From: Calditrichota bacterium
GTDB lineage: Bacteria > Zixibacteria > MSB-5A5 > GN15 > FEB-12
DNA: 12,654 nt
Assembly (NCBI GenBank): GCA_008501655.1
Contig: QQUK01000179.1
Location: 1-12,654, forward strand
Direction of reading: 5' to 3'
The notes under the pieces are model-generated. The model was given only the letters and a program-made list of their open reading frames with translations, was not told where the DNA came from and ran no database searches. The translations under genes were made by a program, and so were the position numbers. Shown here one piece after another: positions 7,454-12,654 of the stretch. Each line of letters starts with the position of its first letter. Position 1 is the first letter of the stretch.

Positions 7454-7482
7454 TTGTCAAAGTTATACTGTTTATTTATAAG
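7454..7482 (+). promoter_or_regulatory. Candidate plus-strand promoter
   Basis: TTGTCA (7454-7459), a 17-bp spacer, then TATAAG (7477-7482); each box differs from consensus by one base. The predicted start near 7489 would give a transcript of about 130 bases ending at the terminator at 7588-7619. The only ORF in it is the 15-codon one with a strong SD. Confidence 0.45.
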
Positions 7483-7554
7483 GGGTTAGGATGGTAATTT
7501 AGTGGGAAATTGTATTGTTTCTGATTAGTTTTAAGACAGCGGTAAGGAGAAAGT

Positions 7555-7602
7555 ATGGGGAGAAGCCGATTAATTGAAGAGATAAAAAAACCCGACAGAT
7601 AA
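7555..7602 (+). CDS. Possible 15-residue micro-ORF
   Basis: The ORF reads MGRSRLIEEIKKPDR and then TAA. It has an excellent SD (AAGGAG, five bases before the ATG) and a promoter candidate about 70 bases upstream. Its last codons form the left arm of the terminator hairpin at 7588, as in leader peptides, but no plus-strand gene lies downstream for an attenuator to control. It could be a real micropeptide, a decoy, or chance. The peptide is basic and soluble, with no family recognised. Confidence 0.3.
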   Translation: MGRSRLIEEIKKPDR

Positions 7603-7619
7603 GGGATTCTGTCGGGTTT
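7588..7619. terminator. Bidirectional intrinsic terminator
   Basis: Perfect 12-bp stem AAACCCGACAGA/TCTGTCGGGTTT (7588-7599 with 7608-7619), eight-base loop. On the minus strand seven T follow (strong); on the plus strand GGGTTTGTCGTTTTA follows (weaker). It ends two small convergent transcription units. Confidence 0.9.
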
Positions 7620-7637
7620 GTCGTTTTACGGAATTTT

Positions 7638-7745
7638 TTAAATTGAAATCACCCTGTTTTGGACCATTTTGAAACCGATTTTCTCAAGCTGTGTCTGGCC
7701 GGTTTCAAAATAAGCGATTTCAGTTTGTAAACAATTACGTTTCAT
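7638..7745 (-). CDS. Possible 35-residue small protein with an interrupted longer frame
   Basis: From the ATG at 7745 the frame gives 35 residues with a plausible amphipathic pattern (TEIAYFETGQTQLEKIGF) and ends in TAA. This ATG has no SD. The same frame runs upstream to an ATG at 7799 with a near-perfect SD (GGAGGG, six bases away), but codon 3 there is TGA. The full frame would therefore be 53 residues with a UGA at position 3. Options are a nonsense mutation or sequencing error in a small gene, reinitiation after a three-codon leader, recoding of UGA, or no protein at all (structured RNA). The frame overlaps a perfect 12-bp inverted repeat. Function unknown. Confidence 0.35.
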   Translation of the reverse strand: MKRNCLQTEIAYFETGQTQLEKIGFKMVQNRVISI

Positions 7746-7838
7746 CGCATTAGCTGTCTTTTGCGTTATTCCATACTGCAAAAGACATTGTCACTTCATA
7801 GACTGCCCTCCATGATTAGAGTTCCCATTTAGCGGTAT

Positions 7839-7867
7839 TTTATATTGTTCTGTTATTTTCCTGTCAA
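7839..7867 (-). promoter_or_regulatory. Near-consensus promoter of the small minus-strand unit
   Basis: TTGACA (7867-7862), exactly 17 bp, TATAAA (7844-7839). Expected start near 7832. It is the best match to the sigma-70 consensus in the window, and its -35 box lies inside a perfect dyad (7863-7883). Confidence 0.65.
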
Positions 7868-7883
7868 AGGGAGAGACTTTGAC
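7863..7883. promoter_or_regulatory. Operator-like dyad over the -35 box
   Basis: GTCAAAG-N7-CTTTGAC, a perfect 7-bp inverted repeat whose left arm overlaps the TTGACA -35 box at 7867-7862. Placement fits a dimeric regulator that would compete with or recruit polymerase. The regulator is not encoded recognisably in this window. Confidence 0.4.
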
Positions 7884-7926
7884 CATTCTGTTGTGATTAC
7901 TATAGATATACGCTATAACTGTGTAA

Positions 7927-7954
7927 AATATAAGTCAGAATTATCCGCTGTCAA
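7927..7954 (-). promoter_or_regulatory. Second upstream promoter candidate, same direction
   Basis: TTGACA (7954-7949), 16 bp, TATATT (7932-7927). It is in tandem with the promoter at 7839-7867, about 87 bp upstream. A small inverted repeat, TATAG/CTATA (7901-7905 with 7913-7917), lies between them. Confidence 0.45.
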
Positions 7955-8046
7955 GATTGATTGAGATAAGTCGCATGATTTGCGGGTGGAATGTGATAAT
8001 GGCTGTGCATCCAAATGGGTGTTTTTACTCTTTATACCTATAAGGA

Positions 8047-8198
8047 GCACACCTCGACAAGCTCAGTGTGACAGTTTGGAAGGGCAGACGAGGGCGTCTG
8101 CCGCTCACAATTGGAACAGAAACCCACCCCATAGGGTGGGCTACTCAAATTTAGATAAAGGGGTGGCTACTCAATGTCGGAACCACGGGGGTTCCGAC
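8047..8198. repeat. Cluster of four short palindromes downstream of the surface-protein gene
   Basis: Within 152 bp there are four hairpin-forming units: CACAC/GTGTG around a core reading CTGAGCTTGTCGAGG on the minus strand (8048-8070); GGCAGACG/CGTCTGCC with a 4-base loop (8083-8102); CCCACCC/GGGTGGG with a 4-base loop (8123-8140); and GTCGGAACC/GGTTCCGAC with a 5-base loop (8176-8198). A short direct repeat, GGGTGG(G)CTACTCAA (8134-8148 and 8161-8174), links the last two. From memory, CTGAGCTTGTCGA-type hairpins recur between genes in many bacterial genomes. The last palindrome is 10 bases after the stop codon. None has a T tract, so they look like dispersed REP-like repeats rather than terminators. 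The stretch 7980-8046 beside them shows nothing. Confidence 0.65.
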
Positions 8199-8207
8199 CT
8201 GCTCAAC

Positions 8208-10907
8208 CTAGAACATATAATCAACCAGCTTAACAATATCTCCGATATCGATTATGCCGTTGCGATCTATATCAATAGCTTCATCCCGAGCCGGGGGAGT
8301 GGCACCGTCGAAAAATATCCCCACTGCGTAAACCAAGTCGGAAATATCAACAGTTCCGTCAAGATTGACATCACCGGAGCGATGTCCCACAAAAGTGAAA
8401 TCCGACATAATTTCAAATGGTGTCCCATCATTCATTTCTCCGGAAATAGTATATTCTTGTTCGGTCACATCGTAGAGGAATCCGTAGGAGAGGATGAAAT
8501 GGTTAGCAGAGATTTTTAACAGGAGTCCTTCTCCTGCTACTGCTGGATGGGTGGAGAATAAATTGACAGAATCTGGTGACAAAGTACCATTGATGAGAAT
8601 TGAACCTGTATTTATTTCTGCTGAAGAATAACCTTCAGGTAAGTCTGAAGATATAAGATTTATTAGTTCATTGTTTATGTTAAATGCTTTGAGTAGGTGA
8701 ACAGGATTAGGAAATATGCGATTCAGGTAAATCTCACACCCTTGTCCAAAAGCACCAATGAGTTGATTGCAGGAGTTGTTTTCCGGGAGACATGAAGAGA
8801 TTGAACCGAGTGTAAATAAATTGTTAGTAGTGTCACAGAAGTAAGGATTTTCGGATATATTGCCATCGACTCCGAAATAAGGTGCAAGTTCGTATCCCCA
8901 GTCACCTCTTGAATTCCCATAAAAATTGTTACACTGAAACAGAGGGTAATTTGGCCAATTGTTTGGACCTGCTGAAAGGACTATCGGATAGCCGGTATTA
9001 TATGCAATGATATTGTTTTCGAAAACCGGATAGCTTGTTGCAAGTACATATATTGTCGTATAAGTACTTTGGTTATTTACCATTGTACAATTTCTGAAAG
9101 TAGGAGATGCTTGTATAACCGTAGCGGCGCTTCCTTCGTAGGATTCATTATTCACAAAAAGACAAGATTCAAAGATAGGAGTAGCTTGTCCGCCAATAAA
9201 AGCCCCAGCTCCCGAAGTATTTGCAGTGTTATTTTTTATAGTACAATTTTGAAACAAAGGAGCGGATAACTCACCTTGGATTTGAATTCCTCCACCGTGG
9301 TAAACTCCCGAATGACAATCAGAGATTATACAGTTTTTAAATATAGGTGATGAGTTGATGATTTTGATTCCACCACCACCACCTGAATTGTATCCATTGG
9401 TAATAGTAAATCCTTCAACTACAACAAGAGATTCTGCAAGAGCGGTAAACACGAATCCTTGGTATGTATCCTGACAATCAATTATAGTTGATTCAGGACC
9501 TTCTTCAGAAATTAAATAGAGTTTTTTGTTATTAAAATCTAACTCTGTATTTAATGGTCCAGTATAAGTTCCAGGAGCTACAAGTACTGTATCAAAATGA
9601 TTAGCAGCATTTAGAGCAGATTGGATTGTTGTAAAATCACCATTTCCATCTAATGAGACATGCCATGTTCTGGTGATGTTTTCAATAGTATAACAATATG
9701 GCCCCCCCCATTGAGGAATGTATCCACCACTAGAATTTGTCCAATGCCATAGCCCTGTTGGAGTGTAAAATGTTGAATCGATACATATTGTTTTACCTGT
9801 TTGATTTGGATGTATTGGACCAATTTTAATTATATAAGATTGTTGATTGAAGTTAGGTGGTAATCCGGAACCGAATAGTGATGCTCCGCCGTAACTTATT
9901 GTATCTGGTGTAATCCCATCATTGTAATTAAAACCGATTGAATACACTAAATCGAATAAGCTATACCAAAATGATAGAGGTTGTACAGTTTCACCGATGA
10001 TTTTTCCCCACTGTGCACCATCTGGAGAGTAAACCTTGAAACCGTTTGTTATCCCATAGTAAAAATATTCACTTTCATTAACAACTTTAAATACAAACGC
10101 TACTTCTTTACCTGTTTCAATAGTTCTTCTGTGTGACCCCAAACCAAAAACTGAGTCAATATAGACTAATCTTGGGTTATCACAAAGATCTCCTATACCG
10201 TCATCGTTAGAATCTAATTGTAAAGGATTATATAGATATGGGCAATTATCTTCCATTCCGCAGATATCATCATTGTCGAAATCATTCAAAGTATCATTAA
10301 GACAAGGATCACACCCATCCATGATTCCATCATAATCACCATCTGTATCAATAGAGTCAACACATTCAGATATTACAAACTGAAAAGGTCCGTTCCAGTC
10401 TGGTTGAAATGAATTTGAGGAATTAATTAACTTCCATAACCAGAAACCATTTTCAATAATTATTGATTTTCCTGCATCCAATTTACTGAATGGCCCAATT
10501 GTTATTGAAAAAGCAATATCGTTATAATCTTTGGGTAATCCTATGTTGTTCGAATTACCAGAAAGTCCTATTCTATAAAATGAATCACTAATAGAATCTT
10601 TAATAATACTGAAATTTAGTTCAAAGTATTCCGGAAAGGATATATCGAGAATTTCACTTTCCATGTTTGATAAATCTAAATTATCTGGTGATGAGATTTC
10701 GAAAATATTTAATATTGAGCCAATAGAAGTATCTAAATTATTAACCCAACGAAAATAAAAGGTAACTTCCGATTCCGGAACGATTGTCATAGTTTCAAAA
10801 TTACAGGATGTAGAATTAGAATCCAGAAACACAGCTTGAGCAATCAAAGAGTTATTTACTAGGAATAAAACAGTAAACAAAATGAATGATTTTATCAGTA
10901 ATTTCAC
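8208..10907 (-). CDS. Large secreted modular protein: TSP3 repeats, beta-helix and C-terminal dockerin domain
   Basis: An 899-residue exported protein. The GTG at 10907 is the start: GGGAGG lies five bases upstream, a signal peptide follows at once (about 1-25, cut after AQA), and the promoter lies between this GTG and an upstream in-frame ATG at 11054. Order: module A (about 43-180); calcium-binding thrombospondin type 3 repeats (about 187-243: DTDGDYDGIMDGCDPC, DSNDDGIGDLCDN); module B (about 263-409), homologous to A (shared G-K-x-I and W-x-W...NSS...P-x-W-x-GP endings); a pectin-lyase-like right-handed beta-helix (about 414-700, opening DGNGDFTTIQSALNAA); a beta-domain with LPEGYSSAEINTGSILING; and a dockerin-type domain (845-899) with two calcium loops, DVNLDGTVDISD and DIDRNGIIDIGD. 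Probably surface-attached or released; substrate unknown, and no catalytic residues can be assigned. By eye it is more AT-rich than the neighbouring lepB and hemW. A run of eight G interrupts module B. Confidence 0.88.
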   Translation of the reverse strand: MKLLIKSFILFTVLFLVNNSLIAQAVFLDSNSTSCNFETMTIVPESEVTFYFRWVNNLDTSIGSILNIFEISSPDNLDLSNMESEILDISFPEYFELNFSIIKDSISDSFYRIGLSGNSNNIGLPKDYNDIAFSITIGPFSKLDAGKSIIIENGFWLWKLINSSNSFQPDWNGPFQFVISECVDSIDTDGDYDGIMDGCDPCLNDTLNDFDNDDICGMEDNCPYLYNPLQLDSNDDGIGDLCDNPRLVYIDSVFGLGSHRRTIETGKEVAFVFKVVNESEYFYYGITNGFKVYSPDGAQWGKIIGETVQPLSFWYSLFDLVYSIGFNYNDGITPDTISYGGASLFGSGLPPNFNQQSYIIKIGPIHPNQTGKTICIDSTFYTPTGLWHWTNSSGGYIPQWGGPYCYTIENITRTWHVSLDGNGDFTTIQSALNAANHFDTVLVAPGTYTGPLNTELDFNNKKLYLISEEGPESTIIDCQDTYQGFVFTALAESLVVVEGFTITNGYNSGGGGGIKIINSSPIFKNCIISDCHSGVYHGGGIQIQGELSAPLFQNCTIKNNTANTSGAGAFIGGQATPIFESCLFVNNESYEGSAATVIQASPTFRNCTMVNNQSTYTTIYVLATSYPVFENNIIAYNTGYPIVLSAGPNNWPNYPLFQCNNFYGNSRGDWGYELAPYFGVDGNISENPYFCDTTNNLFTLGSISSCLPENNSCNQLIGAFGQGCEIYLNRIFPNPVHLLKAFNINNELINLISSDLPEGYSSAEINTGSILINGTLSPDSVNLFSTHPAVAGEGLLLKISANHFILSYGFLYDVTEQEYTISGEMNDGTPFEIMSDFTFVGHRSGDVNLDGTVDISDLVYAVGIFFDGATPPARDEAIDIDRNGIIDIGDIVKLVDYMF

Positions 10908-10950
10908 AACAACCTCCCTCGGGGTCCTTTTGTTTGCAGTAACTTCTTTA

Positions 10951-10978
10951 AAGATAACAAAAATGAGTAAAATGTCAA
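10951..10978 (-). promoter_or_regulatory. Promoter of the large surface-protein gene
   Basis: TTGACA (10978-10973), 16 bp, TATCTT (10956-10951), with a TG one base before the -10 (extended -10 form TGTTATCTT). Expected start near 10944, leaving a leader of about 37 bases. This supports the GTG start at 10907. Confidence 0.6.
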
Positions 10979-11115
10979 TTATTAGTGCTGTTTTTAACCT
11001 GATTTTACCCTTTAAAAACCCTTTGAAACCGGCTGAAAAACCGTATATTTTCACCGTATTTATTTAGTCCTCCGCCTGTTAAGTTTTGCGGGGGGTAACC
11101 GATAACTGTTCATAT

Positions 11116-11838
11116 ATGGAACAAGATCTTCTCATACAAGAAATTACCAAAGCCGAAAATGATGTTCATGCTCGGAAGGTACTCGACACTAAATACAAAA
11201 AACCGCTCTGGCGGGAGTATTTGGAAACAGCTATCATCGCTCTGGTGGCAGCCCTTATTTTGCGGATTTTTGTCGTCTCGGCATACCGGGTCTCATCGGA
11301 ATCGATGGCCGATACCCTTTTTGAAGGTGACTACATCTTTGTCAATAAGCTCGCTTATGACTTTGGTGCCGAACCATCACCGGGGGATATTATCGTTTTT
11401 AAATATCCGAACAATCCGAACAAAGAATATATCAAACGGATTGTTGCTGTTGGTGCCGATATTGTCCAGATAGCTGATAAGGTAGTGTATGTGAATGAAG
11501 AGGTCGCTGCTATTCCAACCGAATCAAAAAACACCGATGGCCGGATAATCCCGGGTGATTTATCATTCCGTGATAATTTCGGACCATACGAGGTTCCGTT
11601 TGACCAATATTTTGTCCTTGGGGACAACCGTGATGACAGCCGTGACTCCCGATTCTGGGGTTCGGTGCCGAAAGAAAATATCATCGGCAAAGCGGTCTTT
11701 GTCTATTGGTCCTGGGAACCGGGTGAAGCTCCGGGTTGGGAATTTCCATATATCGTCGAAACGGTCCAATGGATTGGGTACGGGCTTTTTAATTTTCCGT
11801 CTCAAACCCGATGGGAGCGTTTAGGTACATCATTGTAA
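11116..11838 (+). CDS. lepB: Signal peptidase I
   Basis: Membrane-bound serine/lysine protease that removes signal peptides from exported proteins on the outer face of the inner membrane. With the ATG at 11116 it has 240 residues: a basic and acidic N-terminal tail, one membrane anchor (about 37-56), then box B with the catalytic Ser63 in SSESMADTL, box D with the catalytic Lys107 in EYIKRIVAVGAD, and box E GDNRDDSRDSR (169-179), followed by GxVPxxxIxGKAVFVYWSW. All key residues are present. A TTG 30 bases upstream in the same frame was rejected in favour of ATG, though the ATG has only a weak, distant G-rich SD (GGGGGG, about 20 bases upstream). A poor promoter candidate is TTGAAA-15-TATATT at 11023-11049. 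The stop codon abuts the start of hemW, so the two form an operon. Confidence 0.95.
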   Translation: MEQDLLIQEITKAENDVHARKVLDTKYKKPLWREYLETAIIALVAALILRIFVVSAYRVSSESMADTLFEGDYIFVNKLAYDFGAEPSPGDIIVFKYPNNPNKEYIKRIVAVGADIVQIADKVVYVNEEVAAIPTESKNTDGRIIPGDLSFRDNFGPYEVPFDQYFVLGDNRDDSRDSRFWGSVPKENIIGKAVFVYWSWEPGEAPGWEFPYIVETVQWIGYGLFNFPSQTRWERLGTSL

Positions 11839-12654
11839 ATGGCAATATCTCTCTATATTCATTTCCCATTCTGCACAAACAAATGTCATTACTGCGACTT
11901 CTATAAAGAGGTACATCATAAAAATCTCGAGGAAAAATTCTATCTCGCAATAGACAAAGAGATCGAGCTTGCTTCGGATACATTGTCGGACCGTTCGGTT
12001 TCGACGATATTTATCGGAGGCGGGACACCGTCGTTAACCGACCTTGACCTGTTTGAAAAAATGCTGGCAAAACTGCATGAGCATTTTGAAATATTCCCCG
12101 ATGTCGAGTTTTCGATGGAGTGTAATCCTGAATCGGTCAGTCTCGAAGTGTTAGACCGGCTGCAGAAGTTAGGTGTCACCCGACCGACTTACGGCATGCA
12201 GTCGTTTGATACCAAAGTTTTAGAAACGCTCGGACGAAGACATGACCCGCATCAGTCACAGCAGGCAGTATATTTTTCCAATGCCCTTGGATTTAAAACT
12301 TTCGGTACCGATTTGATTTTTGGTGTTCCGAAACAGACCGGGAAAATTCTCTCATCCGATATCGACCAGCTTATTGATTTAAGTCCGCCCCATATTTCGT
12401 TTTATCAATTGACGATTGAAGAGGGTACGCGGATGTATGACAAAGTTTCCAAAGGTCTGCTTACGCCGCTTGAACAGGAACTGGTTATGGCGATGTATAA
12501 ATCGGGTGTGGAGAGATTTCAGCAGGCAGGGTATGTCCGCTACGAAGTATGCTCATTTGCCAAACCGGGGCATGAATGCCGGCATAACATCGGGTATTGG
12601 GAAGGTCGCGATTATCTTGGGTTGGGACCATCGGCACACTCGTTTATCAACGGG
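11839..12654 (+). CDS. hemW: Radical SAM heme chaperone HemW (3' end outside window)
   Basis: The first 272 residues of a HemW/HemN-like protein; the frame is open to the last base. The radical SAM cluster motif CxxxCxxC is C12-TNK-C16-HY-C19, followed by DF as in HemW. GGGTPS (60-65) is the SAM-binding glycine motif. ECNPES (94-99), GMQSFD (119-124), LGRRHD (131-136), GTDLIFGVPKQT, and RHNIGYW...YLGLGPSAHSF near the end are all conserved in the family. HemW proteins bind heme and are thought to insert it into target proteins; many were misannotated as oxygen-independent coproporphyrinogen III oxidase. The usual conserved Ser-Leu before the GxQSF motif is Thr-Tyr here, a mild variation. The ATG follows the lepB TAA with no gap, and no good SD is seen, so translation is probably coupled to lepB. 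In other bacteria hemW is often next to lepA. Confidence 0.93.
   Translation, partial: MAISLYIHFPFCTNKCHYCDFYKEVHHKNLEEKFYLAIDKEIELASDTLSDRSVSTIFIGGGTPSLTDLDLFEKMLAKLHEHFEIFPDVEFSMECNPESVSLEVLDRLQKLGVTRPTYGMQSFDTKVLETLGRRHDPHQSQQAVYFSNALGFKTFGTDLIFGVPKQTGKILSSDIDQLIDLSPPHISFYQLTIEEGTRMYDKVSKGLLTPLEQELVMAMYKSGVERFQQAGYVRYEVCSFAKPGHECRHNIGYWEGRDYLGLGPSAHSFING

Larger units (their letters stand above)
7581..7832 (-). ncRNA. Candidate structured small RNA (about 250 nt)
   Basis: A near-consensus promoter (7867-7839) and a strong terminator (7619-7581) delimit a transcript of about 250 bases with no ordinary gene. It holds two further perfect hairpins: GTCTTTTGC/GCAAAAGAC (9 bp, 7756-7764 with 7778-7786, 13-base loop) and ATTTTGAAACCG/CGGTTTCAAAAT (12 bp, 7666-7677 with 7700-7711, 22-base loop). 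Three strong stems in one short transcript with its own promoter are what a regulatory RNA looks like. I do not match it to a known family. The alternative is a short mRNA, since a 35-codon ORF (7745-7638) overlaps the second hairpin. Both could be true (dual-function RNA). Confidence 0.45.

Noticed and set aside
8047..8198. CRISPR array
   Set aside because: The palindromes differ from each other and lack regular spacers.
7980..8519. 179-codon plus-strand ORF
   Set aside because: It runs through the palindrome cluster and antisense to the dockerin-coding end. Its protein has no family signature and simply reflects repeats read in an open frame.
10908..11054. N-terminal extension of the surface protein to the ATG at 11054
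   Set aside because: The extension contains the promoter, precedes the real signal peptide, and the GTG at 10907 has a strong SD.
11355..12179. Several minus-strand and alternate-frame ORFs opposite lepB and hemW
   Set aside because: Shadows of the conserved genes; the radical SAM and signal peptidase motifs fix the true frames.
1..12654. Insertion sequence, prophage, defence system, tRNA or rRNA
   Set aside because: No transposase, integrase, phage or defence-family protein, and no tRNA or rRNA-like sequence was recognised on either strand.

Overview
The window looks like a chromosomal segment of a free-living bacterium of the FCB group. A Zixibacteria-like lineage is my best guess. It rests on one very large secreted protein that ends in a dockerin-type calcium-binding domain, thrombospondin-3 repeats, a DUF2807 protein, and a short GyrB without the proteobacterial insert. 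This is family knowledge plus inference and was not tested by any search. No transposase, integrase, phage gene, CRISPR array, tRNA or rRNA was seen.

Left part (1-3050), minus strand. A consensus-like promoter drives dciA (DUF721, replicative helicase loader family) and gyrB, which abut with no gap and end at a strong terminator. Downstream lies a secreted TPR protein gene interrupted by an in-frame TAG; the same frame stays open beyond it to the window edge. Next (3078-6080) come a secreted DUF2807 protein made of SGSGD repeats on the minus strand and, divergent from it, a polytopic membrane protein that resembles a GT-C glycosyltransferase with a helical tail. Then (6177-7367), on the minus strand, come a Cys-rich zinc-ribbon-like protein and an overlapping pair of small genes, one acidic and one with three membrane segments.

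The centre (7368-8207) has no ordinary gene but is dense in signals. Two small convergent transcription units meet on one bidirectional terminator. The plus unit has a promoter, Shine-Dalgarno (SD) site and 15-codon ORF. The minus unit has a near-perfect promoter with a dyad over its -35 box, long perfect hairpins, and a short ORF whose SD-supported start is followed by UGA at codon 3. Next to it, at the 3' end of the big surface-protein gene, is a cluster of four short palindromes.

Right part (8208-12654). A minus-strand gene encodes an 899-residue exported modular protein (duplicated module, TSP3 repeats, beta-helix, dockerin) with its own promoter. Divergent from it, lepB (signal peptidase I) and hemW (radical-SAM heme chaperone, cut by the window end) form a zero-gap pair. 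The housekeeping genes (gyrB, dciA, lepB, hemW) thus alternate with envelope and export genes; LepB is the kind of enzyme that would process the signal peptides predicted here. The most interesting unexplained stretch is 7450-7960.
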